Source: Candidatus Zhuqueibacterota bacterium
GTDB taxonomy: Bacteria; Zhuqueibacterota; Zhuqueibacteria; Zhuqueibacterales; Zhuqueibacteraceae
Direction: 5' to 3'
NCBI GenBank assembly: GCA_013361015.1
Contig: JABWAN010000032.1
Location: 1 to 14,490, forward strand
Length of the DNA stretch: 14,490 nucleotides
Positions 1 through 6,080 of this stretch are shown piece by piece; the first letter of the stretch is position 1, and each line of letters starts with the position of its first letter. The notes beneath the pieces are model-generated. The model did not search any database. It had not been told where the DNA came from and worked only from the letters and a program-made list of their open reading frames with translations. The translations under genes and the position numbers were made by a program.

Positions 1-1497
1 GTCCACGCGGATCGTGCGGGTGCTCCCGAGCCGCTCGAACTCCTGCTCCTGGAGCACGCGGAGCAGCTTCGACTGCAGCTCCAGCGGGATCTCGCCCACT
101 TCGTCGAGAAAGATCGTGCCCTCGTGGGCCAACTCGAAGCGGCCGATCTTTTGGGAAATGGCCCCCGTGAAGGCGCCCCGCTCGTGGCCGAACAGCTCAC
201 TCTCCAACAGGCCGGTCGGAATGGCTGCGCAGTTGAGCTTCACAAAGGTGCGCTGCCGGCGGCCGCTGAGCCGATGGATGGCCCGGGCGATGAGTTCCTT
301 TCCGGTCCCGGTTTCGCCCTGGATCAACACGGTGGCGTCGGTCGGCGCCACGATCTCTACCTGCCCCAACACCTGCTTGAGTACACGGCTTTCGCCGATG
401 ATGTCGTCGAAGCCATGTTCCAGACGAATCTCTTCTTCGAGGTAGAGCTTCTCTTCGGTCAAGCGGTCCTTGAGCGCCCTGATCTCCTGATAGGCTAACG
501 CGTTCTCAACGGCAAGGGCGACCTGCCCGGCCACCTGGCTCAAGAACTCGACATCTTGCGCGCTGAAGGCATGCTCTTGGCGGCTGGCCAGATTCAAACA
601 GCCGATCACCCGGTCGCGCGACAAGAGGGGCAGCGAGCAGATGGAACCGAACCCCTTCTCGACCAGCAGACGGAGCACGGCGTGCGCAAAGGTTTCCAGC
701 TCCTGACGCTCGTTGACCACCACGGGGCGTTTCCGCTGCAGGGCCAGACCGGCCGGAGAATCGCTCACGTCCGTGACCACGCCCTCGGCCAGCGCCCCTT
801 GATTGTCGGGAAAATCCAAGGCGTGAAGGCGCACACGTTGCGTGTCGCCGTCGCAGAGAACCAGGCTGGCATATTCTTGCGACACCATCTCGCGCAGGCA
901 CAGGCTCACCGCCTTGAATACCTCGCGCAGATCCAACGTAGACGCCATCGTGTTGGTCATACGCAGCAACAGTCCGAAGCGATCCCGCTGCCGCTCCACG
1001 TCCCGTTGCGACGCGGCCGCCGCCTCGCGGTTGAGGACATTCTCGACGGCCACCGCCACCTGCCGTCCGACCTGCTGCATCAATTCCAAATCCGACGTCC
1101 GGTACACATCCTTCTCCAGGCTCGAGAATTCCAACGCACCCAAGCGGCGGACCGCCGAGGTCAAGGGCACCAGGCAACAGGACTGAACCCCGTCTTCCCG
1201 CATCAGGCCGATGACCTCCGGCCAACGCTGCTCCTTCGTCAGATCGTTAAGCAACAGCGGCTCCTGCGTGGCCCAGACCAAGCCGGCCGGAGTTTCGTCG
1301 GGCGGACGTTCCTGGCCGCCGATGATGTCCGCCGGCACATTGGCCTGCAGCACATGGAGCCGCATGACCCCACGCTGGAGATCGTGCAGCGAGAGCCCGA
1401 CGAAATTGACCGGCACGACTTGCGGGAGACGTTGGGCGAGGTCGCGAAAGAGTTCGGGCAGGAATACGGAGTTGTAATTGCGGAAGTAAAGTTGTAA
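1..1497 (-). CDS. Sigma-54-dependent transcriptional activator, FhlA-like (GAF-GAF-AAA+), incomplete at both ends
   Basis: The frame is open for 499 codons from just after an in-frame TGA (1498-1500) to the window edge. Counting from 1497, residues about 14-155 and 185-335 look like two GAF sensor domains, each ending in a helix of the QVAxAVEN type. A linker helix follows at 336-360, then the sigma-54 interaction AAA+ domain: Walker A GETGTGK (394-400), the sigma-54-contacting loop GAFTGA (441-446) and Walker B TIFLDEVGEI (461-470). Such proteins hydrolyse ATP to open RNA polymerase-sigma-54 complexes. The rest of the AAA+ domain and the DNA-binding helix-turn-helix lie beyond the window. 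There is no credible start: the first residues resemble the interior of a GAF domain (LPELFRDLAQRL) and no ATG occurs before residue 45. Third codon positions are almost all G or C, unlike the genes to the right. I infer a 5'-truncated gene joined to foreign sequence; the ligand is unknown. Confidence 0.85.
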
Positions 1498-1516
1498 TCA
1501 CGAGATGGTAATTCAT
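1470..1516 (-). pseudogene. Possible 5' remnant of a gene coupled to ccmD
   Basis: An ATG at 1516 overlaps the ccmD stop codon as ATGA, the same coupling used at other joints of this operon. It therefore looks like the true start of the next operon gene (MNYHLVITTLLPQ...). After about 13-16 codons the reading becomes an arginine- and proline-rich shadow of the G+C-rich activator frame. The direct repeat ATTACAACT occurs at 1490-1498 and 1470-1478, close to where the change happens. In other ccm operons ccmE or ccmF often follows ccmD, but too little remains here to name the gene. This is an inference from overlap geometry and composition, not a recognised product. Confidence 0.3.
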
Positions 1517-1719
1517 CGTTCCTGCTTCATTTGCTTCAACATTTCAATCTCCGCTTCCAATCGTTTTTGCCGCCGCGACAGGCTGAGAATGTAACCCAAA
1601 AGCAACAACCACACGACCGTGAAGCCTGCAAACAAAAAGTCTAGATTTTTGTTAGAAGCCGGTTCGGTTGCTTGCATTGCGAAATTCAACCATGACAGCG
1701 CGAGCAGGAGGGACGGCAT
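1513..1719 (-). CDS. ccmD: CcmD-like small heme-exporter subunit
   Basis: This 68-residue protein has an N-terminal hydrophobic stretch (about residues 2-16), a short polar linker, one strong membrane span (about 29-47, FLFAGFTVVWLLLLGYILS) and a charged helical tail (RRQKRLEAEIEMLKQ). That is the usual CcmD plan: a small inner-membrane protein that helps release holo-CcmE from the CcmABC exporter. I chose the ATG at 1719 because AAGGA at 1727-1731 lies 7 nt upstream. The ATG at 1725 has only 1 nt of spacing. It is the last intact ccm gene here, 178 bases downstream of ccmC. Its TGA overlaps an ATG at 1516, so another gene probably followed. CcmD sequences are poorly conserved, so position and topology carry most of the call. 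Confidence 0.75.
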   Translation of the reverse strand: MPSLLLALSWLNFAMQATEPASNKNLDFLFAGFTVVWLLLLGYILSLSRRQKRLEAEIEMLKQMKQER

Positions 1720-1732
1720 AAGCATATCCTTT

Positions 1733-1858
1733 CTACGTTATTTTGCATGCAGACATTATCAAGTCCCGAATATCCCTATGCAGTGGCCGCAACCCGCGTG
1801 CATAAATTTCTTGCAGCGCACAATGGAGGTTTCGAAAAAAGGTCAAAGCCTCACTCAT
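1733..1858 (-). CDS. Possible 41-residue ORF between ccmC and ccmD
   Basis: The 171 bases between ccmC and ccmD contain one short ORF, beginning MSEALTFFRNLHCALQEIY and ending SACKIT. It has a plausible, mildly amphipathic composition and no membrane span. No Shine-Dalgarno sequence precedes its ATG and I recognise no family. The frame stays open far upstream, but there it is only a shadow of ccmC. It may be non-coding spacer; the gap otherwise holds no hairpin or clear promoter that I can support. Confidence 0.13.
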   Translation of the reverse strand: MSEALTFFRNLHCALQEIYARGLRPLHRDIRDLIMSACKIT

Positions 1859-1896
1859 TGCTGAATCAGCCACCGATATAACACAAACTCGGGGTT

Positions 1897-2643
1897 CTAG
1901 GAAAACGCGATCTCTCTTTTGAGCTGATCTACTTCCAGCCGCGTGCGCTCGACGCGCAGACGCATGACCATGAAGAAAACAAAGAGCAAGATGAAAACGA
2001 CAATGCTGAAGATGAACGCGTAGCGCATGGTCGGCTCCAAACCGGAACCCGAGCCGCCGAACACGACGGGTTGCGGATGCAAGGTGCGCCACAAGCGATT
2101 CGCCAAATACACGATCGGCACATCCACAAACCCGACGATGGCAAACACCGCGGCGAAACGCGCTCCGCGCTGTTCCTCGCCGGTATAAGCGCGCAGCATG
2201 AGATAGCCGATATAAATAAACCACAGCACCAGCGTAGTGGTCAAACGTGGATCCCACGACCACCACGTATTCCACACGGGCCGCGCCCAAATCGGTCCGG
2301 TGAGGAGCCCGGTCGTGGTGAGTAGCACACCGACTTCCGCGGCGCAATTGGCAATGCGATCATGCCAAATGCGTTGCTTGGCAAGATAGAGTATGCTATA
2401 CACAAAAGTCACGGTAAAAGCCACGAACGAAGTGATCAGCGGCGGTGCATGGAAATAGAAGATGCGTTGAATGATGCCCATGCTTTTCTCAGTGGGCACC
2501 AGTACAAACACGTTGTAGAGATTCACGATCATGAGCACGGCAACGACACTGCCGAGAATGACGCTCCAGCGTTGCAACTTCGCGGCCGAGGGCATCGCGA
2601 TAACGGGCGGGCGCAAGCCAGTTTGGGCTGCGGTATTTTTCAT
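1897..2643 (-). CDS. ccmC: Heme exporter protein CcmC (CcsA/CcmC family)
   Basis: The 248-residue protein has six hydrophobic segments (about 28-48, 63-88, 102-120, 135-152, 163-182, 208-228). Between spans three and four is the heme-handling WWD motif, WNTWWSWDPR (124-133). Two candidate axial heme ligands are visible, His65 (FHAPP) and His189 (LHPQP), matching the conserved histidines that flank the WWD segment in CcmC. CcmC holds heme at the periplasmic face of the inner membrane and loads it onto CcmE. The length is normal for CcmC and far shorter than CcmF. The start is an ATG with only a weak GGA upstream. It lies 61 bases after ccmB, and that gap contains a hairpin repeat. The related CcsA of System II shares the motif, but the CcmAB neighbours make CcmC the better call. 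Confidence 0.93.
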   Translation of the reverse strand: MKNTAAQTGLRPPVIAMPSAAKLQRWSVILGSVVAVLMIVNLYNVFVLVPTEKSMGIIQRIFYFHAPPLITSFVAFTVTFVYSILYLAKQRIWHDRIANCAAEVGVLLTTTGLLTGPIWARPVWNTWWSWDPRLTTTLVLWFIYIGYLMLRAYTGEEQRGARFAAVFAIVGFVDVPIVYLANRLWRTLHPQPVVFGGSGSGLEPTMRYAFIFSIVVFILLFVFFMVMRLRVERTRLEVDQLKREIAFS

Positions 2644-2665
2644 AGTTCAATCCGACTATTAATTG

Positions 2666-2700
2666 TGAAACTCCCAGGCTTTAGAAACCTGACCAGTCTG
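2666..2700. repeat. Degenerate copy of the hairpin repeat also seen at 5174-5208
   Basis: In the ccmB-ccmC gap the core CCAGGCTTTAGAAACCTG (2674-2691) matches 16 of 18 bases of the core at 5182-5199, and GTCT is conserved on the right flank. It can fold into a 7-bp stem (CAGGTTT with AAGCCTG on the minus strand, one G-T pair) with a 3-nt loop. The outer stem has decayed compared with the other copy. No T-run follows it in the transcribed direction, so it should not be a strong terminator inside the operon. It looks like a dispersed REP-like palindrome. Confidence 0.6.
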
Positions 2701-2704
2701 TTTT

Positions 2705-3382
2705 TCACTCCTCCAACACATACTCGAATGTAACATAGCAAACCAGAATAAAAACCAAATCAAAGCCTGCGAGAATGCGCAGCCAGCCGCTCAAATCCTC
2801 CCATGTTCTGCCCGCGAGTGCGGCGGCGGTGGCATTCACCGCGGAAAGAATTACCGGAATCTGCACGGGGAAGAGCAGGATGGGCAGCATGATTTCGCGC
2901 GTGCGCGTGTTCACGGCAATGGCGCTGAACAACGTGCCCACGGAGGCGAAGCCGATCGTTCCCAATAGAAAGATCACAGCGATCTTATCCCACCCCGTGC
3001 CCAAATCCAAATTAAAAAACACCACCGAAAGCAGAAACGTCGGAATCTCGATGATGCTGATAAAGACGATATTGCCAAAAGCCTTGGCGAGAAAGAGCAG
3101 GCCGCGATCCAACGGCGCGAGCAATAAGCCGTGCAAGCTGCCGCGCTCGACTTCGTGCAGCATCGAGCGATGCAACCCGAGCACGCTGGCAAAAGTGAAG
3201 GCTACCCACAACAAACCGGGCGCGGCTTCTTTGGTGGCCGAACTGCCCGTTTCGAAGGTGAATGCAAAAATGACCACCACGATGAGCGCGAACATGAGCA
3301 TCGAGGAGACCAGCTCTTTCGTGCGGAATTCGGCGAGCAGGTCCTTCCACACGAGCGTGGTGAGCTTGCGCATCGCGCTCAT
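2705..3382 (-). CDS. ccmB: Heme exporter protein CcmB
   Basis: The 225-residue protein has six predicted membrane segments, an ABC-2-type permease topology, and CcmB-like sequence: LVWKDLLAEFRTKE at the N-terminus, GLLWVAFTFASVLGLHRSM near residues 57-75, LHGLLLAPLDRG shortly after, and REIMLPILLFP in the second half. CcmB is the membrane partner of the CcmA ATPase. Together they power release of heme-loaded CcmE from CcmC and CcmD. The ATG at 3382 overlaps the ccmA stop as ATGA, so the two are translationally coupled as expected for subunits of one transporter. Length is typical and nothing is missing. Confidence 0.93.
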   Translation of the reverse strand: MSAMRKLTTLVWKDLLAEFRTKELVSSMLMFALIVVVIFAFTFETGSSATKEAAPGLLWVAFTFASVLGLHRSMLHEVERGSLHGLLLAPLDRGLLFLAKAFGNIVFISIIEIPTFLLSVVFFNLDLGTGWDKIAVIFLLGTIGFASVGTLFSAIAVNTRTREIMLPILLFPVQIPVILSAVNATAAALAGRTWEDLSGWLRILAGFDLVFILVCYVTFEYVLEE

Positions 3383-4122
3383 GAGTTGCCTTTCGCGATC
3401 AAGTCAAAATAGGTTTGCTGAAAATGCTCGGGGGCAATGCGCGCTGCGGATTCTTCCCAAATGACCTGCCCTTGCAAAAATACTGCAACCCGATCGGCCA
3501 TGGCGAGGCCTTGCGCCAAATCGTGCGTGACCAGCAGAATCGTCCGGCGCTCGCTGCGAAGTTTTTGCAACCAGTTGGTGAGCATCATGGCTGCGTGTTG
3601 ATCGAGGCCGGTGTAAGGCTCGTCTAAAAACAGAATGCCGGGATCGTGCAGCATGGCGCGCGCAATGGCAAGGCGCTGCTGCATGCCGCGCGAGAAAGCG
3701 CGCACGCGGTCATTGGCGCGGCGTGCGAGTCCGACTTCCGCTAAAAGCTGTTCGAGACGGGCGCGCGGGTTCGGCACATCATAAAGCCGTGCGTAGAACA
3801 ACAAATTCTCCGCGGCGGTGAGATCATCGTACAAAAAAGTCTGATGCCCGATCACGCCCAATTGGCGCTGAATCGCCAGAGTTTTTTCTTTGAGTGTAAG
3901 CCCGAGGATGCGCACATCGCCGCTGGAAGGACGGGAGATTGCGGAAAGAATGCGAAGAAACGTGGTTTTGCCGGCGCCGTTCGGGCCGAAGATCGTCAGG
4001 CATTCGCCGGCATGGACGCGCAGCGAAATGCCGCGGAGCGCGTAGAAAGTGCCAAAGCTTTTTACGAGATTCTCGACATCAATCGCCACGGAGGAAGTGG
4101 CCTCGCGCGTCGCAAGGCTCAT
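3379..4122 (-). CDS. ccmA: Heme exporter ATP-binding protein CcmA
   Basis: This is a complete ABC ATPase of 247 residues: Walker A GPNGAGKT (46-53), Q-loop Gln94 (GHQTFLYDDLT), signature FSRGMQQR (143-150), Walker B ILFLDEP (163-169) and switch His200 (THD). The SRGMQQR form of the signature is common in CcmA. It energises the CcmABCD complex from the cytoplasmic face. The frame is open further upstream to a GTG at 4182, but I place the start at the ATG at 4122 because it overlaps the stop of the upstream CcmI-like gene as ATGA and removes a basic, non-conserved extension. It is coupled to ccmB at its 3' end in the same way. Confidence 0.93.
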   Translation of the reverse strand: MSLATREATSSVAIDVENLVKSFGTFYALRGISLRVHAGECLTIFGPNGAGKTTFLRILSAISRPSSGDVRILGLTLKEKTLAIQRQLGVIGHQTFLYDDLTAAENLLFYARLYDVPNPRARLEQLLAEVGLARRANDRVRAFSRGMQQRLAIARAMLHDPGILFLDEPYTGLDQHAAMMLTNWLQKLRSERRTILLVTHDLAQGLAMADRVAVFLQGQVIWEESAARIAPEHFQQTYFDLIAKGNS

Positions 4123-4517
4123 TTGAGGCGCGCTCCACACGCGCTGCAAAATTCGTCTTCGCGCTGCGTCTGCGCGCCGCACGCATGACAGAAGCGAGTG
4201 TTGCCGTCCTTCGCCCCGCTGCGTTTGGATTCGGCCGGCGTATGGCCTGCCATGCGATCGAGCGCATGCATGATTTTGACGGCTTCCTGTTTGTATTGCT
4301 CGCGCAAACTGGCGTAATCTTCTTCCGAAAGCTTGCCCATGCGATAGTCGAAGTCAATATCGCGTACGGCTGCGTAAATTTCGTTCTTGCGCGCAAGTAA
4401 ATCTTCGTTTTGATGATTGACCGCGAAGCTGACCTTGCGCTGCGACTTCTGCAAAAGAGGATATGCGACGAAAACGATTGTCAATAAGGTCAAGACGATG
4501 CCAATGATTTCAACCAT
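4119..4517 (-). CDS. CcmI-like membrane protein with C-terminal zinc ribbon
   Basis: The 132-residue protein has one N-terminal membrane span (about 3-22), then a charged helical segment, DLLARKNEIYAAVRDIDFDY followed by GKLSEEDYASLREQY, which resembles the cytoplasmic loop of CcmI/CycH. It ends in a zinc ribbon with Cys110, Cys113, Cys124 and Cys127 (CHAC...CSAC). The TPR half of classical CcmI, which holds apocytochrome, is absent. Its place between ccmH and ccmA supports a role in cytochrome maturation, but the function of the ribbon is unknown. I chose the ATG at 4517 because GGAAAG lies 9 nt upstream; a TTG at 4559 and an ATG at 4523 are alternatives. The stop overlaps the ccmA start. 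Confidence 0.7.
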   Translation of the reverse strand: MVEIIGIVLTLLTIVFVAYPLLQKSQRKVSFAVNHQNEDLLARKNEIYAAVRDIDFDYRMGKLSEEDYASLREQYKQEAVKIMHALDRMAGHTPAESKRSGAKDGNTRFCHACGAQTQREDEFCSACGARLK

Positions 4518-4597
4518 AACCATCCACTTTCCAATGCTATTTGCCACTACTCTGAACAATGCGCCGGCTGATGCAGACGATAAATCTGCACACCAGT

Positions 4598-5092
4598 TTA
4601 GTTGCCGAAGCGCTGGAATTCATCTTCAAAACGCTGGCCGTAAGGATCAGTTCGCTCTTTGGATGTTTCACCCGACACGGGCACGGCCACGAGGCTTTGC
4701 TTTTTCCATTTTGCCACAACGCGCCACACAATCACGCCGCCAATCAGCAGCGCGATGAATGGGAACGTCCACGCCGTGAGATTGAAACCTTCTTTGGTGG
4801 GAGCGGAAAGAATGCGCTCGCCGTACTTCGCCACCATGGCCTGCAAAACTTGTTCACGCGATTTGCCGGCCTCGAGCAGGTCAATGACTTCGTTGCTGTA
4901 GGTCCGCGATTCACTGCAAATCATGCCGCCGAGGCAATCTTGCACGGTCATGCCGCAGCCGCAATCGCACGCCAGCTCTTTGCGAATCGCGCTGAGAAAA
5001 GTTGGATCAATATTCGCCGGCGCAAGATTTTTTTCTTGCGCAAATACCGCCGCGGCAAACAAAAGAAAAAACAAACGGAGCGAAGTTTTCAT
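4598..5092 (-). CDS. ccmH: Cytochrome c maturation protein CcmH (variant cysteine cluster)
   Basis: The 164-residue protein starts with a signal peptide (about 1-18, cleavage near VFAQE). It then has a small helical redox domain ending in the CcmH-like AKYGERILSAPTKEGFNL, followed by a membrane span (about 108-126) and a short cytoplasmic tail. CcmH reduces the apocytochrome CXXCH disulfide and presents it for heme ligation. The classical LRCPVCQ site is replaced by LACDCGCGMTVQDC followed by Cys59, giving five cysteines (42, 44, 46, 53, 59). Similar cysteine-rich forms are known outside the proteobacteria, so this is a family variant and not damage. It is the first gene of the operon, 34-40 bases downstream of the start expected for the promoter at 5137-5165. 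Its Shine-Dalgarno signal is weak. Confidence 0.85.
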   Translation of the reverse strand: MKTSLRLFFLLFAAAVFAQEKNLAPANIDPTFLSAIRKELACDCGCGMTVQDCLGGMICSESRTYSNEVIDLLEAGKSREQVLQAMVAKYGERILSAPTKEGFNLTAWTFPFIALLIGGVIVWRVVAKWKKQSLVAVPVSGETSKERTDPYGQRFEDEFQRFGN

Positions 5093-5136
5093 ATGTCATG
5101 TCCAGCTAAATTTCATCATTCCGAATTCGACGCAAG

Positions 5137-5165
5137 ATACTAACCAAGAAATCGCAGACTATCAA
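5137..5165 (-). promoter_or_regulatory. Predicted sigma-70-type promoter for the ccm operon
   Basis: On the minus strand a -35 box TTGATA (5160-5165) and a -10 box TAGTAT (5137-5142) are separated by exactly 17 nt. They match TTGACA/TATAAT at 5 and 4 positions. Transcription would start near 5130, leaving a leader of about 38 nt before ccmH. The -35 box lies just beyond the T-run of the upstream terminator, so the operon appears insulated from the PEP-CTERM gene. Confidence 0.6.
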
Positions 5166-5167
5166 GC

Positions 5168-5208
5168 AAAAAAAAGACCCGCCAGGTTTTAGCAACCTGG
5201 CGGGTCTT
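5168..5208 (-). terminator. Intrinsic terminator after the PEP-CTERM gene, built from a hairpin repeat
   Basis: A perfect 15-bp stem (5174-5188 paired with 5194-5208; GACCCGCCAGGTT on one arm) with a 5-nt loop is followed on the minus strand by eight T residues, two of them part of the stem. This is a textbook rho-independent terminator for the transcript coming from 5894. Its core is shared with the repeat at 2666-2700, so the terminator seems to be a copy of a dispersed palindrome. Confidence 0.85.
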
Positions 5209-5240
5209 GCAAGTCTCGCGCTTATCGCCGCACGATGAAA

Positions 5241-5271
5241 GGCTTTCCGGCTCGGCGAGCTTTGGAAAGCC
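5241..5271 (-). other. Compound hairpin directly after the PEP-CTERM stop codon
   Basis: An 8-bp perfect stem (GGCTTTCC 5241-5248 with GGAAAGCC 5264-5271) encloses a second stem (GCTC 5250-5253 with GAGC 5257-5260, loop GGC). It starts two bases after the TAA of the PEP-CTERM gene. No T-run follows in the transcribed direction, so it is more likely an mRNA 3'-end stabiliser than a second terminator. Confidence 0.55.
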
Positions 5272-5273
5272 CC

Positions 5274-5894
5274 TTAAATTTTTTGCCGGCGTTCGCGTAA
5301 GCGACGCGCCAAGCCCATGCCCAACAAACCGCTGCCGAGCAGAATCATGGTACCGGGCTCCGGTGTCAAAGCCGTGTTCCCTTGTTGCACGGGAGAAAGA
5401 GTAGCGCCATAGCCAAAACGTTGCTGCCACGGTCCCATGCTGGAGGGACCATAAGTGCCCCAATTCGCCGTGCTCGCGGGCGCAAACAAATCATATGCGA
5501 CCTGAATGACCAACGAAGAGCTACTTGCGAGTCCTGGAAACGTGGGGTTCATCGTCAGGTTTTTGTACACGACGCCGTTCGTCCATTTCAAATGCGAAGA
5601 AACATCGGTCGAGCCATCGATCAACGCGCTCACGATGCTGAAGCCGTTTACATTTGCGCCGGAAAAATCAAAAGCGCTTTTGTTGAATCGAATCCAAAAC
5701 GAGGCCATCGGATCGGTGCTGCCGGGCAAATGTTTCAACTCGTAGGTGATGATGCCACTGGTCGTGGCGCCGAAATTATAACCGGGATTGTTGACCCACG
5801 GATTTGCGTTCATGGCAATGTTGAGCGCCGCCGAGGCTTCGCCGGCAACGAACATCAATGCCAGAGCTGCTAAGGTGAAGAATTTTGTTTTCAT
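5274..5894 (-). CDS. PEP-CTERM sorting-domain surface protein
   Basis: The 206-residue protein has a Sec signal peptide (about 1-22, ending GEASA/A), a cysteine-free, Ser/Asn/Gly-rich, probably beta-rich body, and a C-terminal tripartite sorting tail: PEP at 178-180 in TPEPGTM, a hydrophobic stretch ILLGSGLLGMGLA, and a basic end RRLRERRQKI. This tail is the recognition signal for exosortase, which processes and anchors such proteins at the cell surface or releases them into the biofilm matrix. I chose the ATG at 5894 because GGAG lies 8 nt upstream; the in-frame ATG two codons earlier has only 2 nt. The body matches no named enzyme I recognise. It is monocistronic: sigma-54-type promoter upstream, terminator downstream, exosortase machinery adjacent. 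Confidence 0.92.
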   Translation of the reverse strand: MKTKFFTLAALALMFVAGEASAALNIAMNANPWVNNPGYNFGATTSGIITYELKHLPGSTDPMASFWIRFNKSAFDFSGANVNGFSIVSALIDGSTDVSSHLKWTNGVVYKNLTMNPTFPGLASSSSLVIQVAYDLFAPASTANWGTYGPSSMGPWQQRFGYGATLSPVQQGNTALTPEPGTMILLGSGLLGMGLARRLRERRQKI

Positions 5895-5958
5895 AATCAT
5901 GTCTCCAATTTTTGCCGGTGCGAGCGCAGAGCGCGATGAGGATTTGCTATCCACGATA

Positions 5959-5976
5959 TTGCAGAGCACATGCCAA
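5959..5976 (-). promoter_or_regulatory. Sigma-54 (-24/-12) promoter of the PEP-CTERM gene
   Basis: The minus strand reads TTGGCATGTGCTCTGCAA. Against the RpoN consensus TTGGCACG-N4-TTGCA it has the invariant GG and GC at the correct 12-base separation and only two deviations (C to T, T to C). The start would be near 5950, about 55 nt before the ATG at 5894. Sigma-54 control of PEP-CTERM genes through PrsK/PrsR-type regulators is established in other exosortase bacteria, which raises the prior. No other intact regulator lies in the window. Confidence 0.7.
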
Positions 5977-6008
5977 CTTGCGTTTTGCGTTCAAACGCCG
6001 ACGCTCAT

Positions 6009-6025
6009 ATTGTTTTTACAACAAT
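6009..6025. promoter_or_regulatory. Inverted repeat upstream of the sigma-54 promoter, candidate activator site
   Basis: ATTGTT-N5-AACAAT forms a 6-bp inverted repeat about 60-75 bases upstream of the predicted start. A second, G+C-rich palindrome (CGGCGG near 6031-6036 facing GCCGCC near 6047-6052) lies just upstream. Sigma-54 promoters need an enhancer-bound activator, usually 80-150 bases upstream, so either repeat is a reasonable candidate. No binding protein is identified. Confidence 0.3.
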
Positions 6026-6080
6026 CCAAGCGGCGGTGTTCACAAAGCCGCCTGCAAATCTGTTTAGAAAATCGACATGC

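Noticed and set aside
506..1225. Long minus-strand ORF (239 codons) and overlapping plus-strand ORFs in the first 1.5 kb
   Set aside because: They are Arg/Gly/Ala-rich shadows of the activator frame, which alone shows GAF and sigma-54 AAA+ motifs.
1..1497. The idea that this activator drives the sigma-54 promoter at 5959-5976
   Set aside because: The gene is truncated, seems foreign to the rest of the window, and its GAF-GAF layout is not that of a PrsR-type response regulator.
1247..1516. The 89-codon minus-strand ORF starting at the ATG that overlaps ccmD's stop
   Set aside because: Only its first 13-16 codons could be genuine; the rest is an Arg/Pro-rich shadow of the activator gene, so it is listed only as a remnant.
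1733..2347. A 204-codon minus-strand ORF spanning the end of ccmC and the ccmC-ccmD gap
   Set aside because: Most of it is an out-of-frame reading of ccmC rich in Arg and His; only the last 41 codons lie outside ccmC.
2666..2700. Terminator inside the ccm operon
   Set aside because: The stem is short and no T-run follows in the transcribed direction; downstream ccmC and ccmD need to be expressed.
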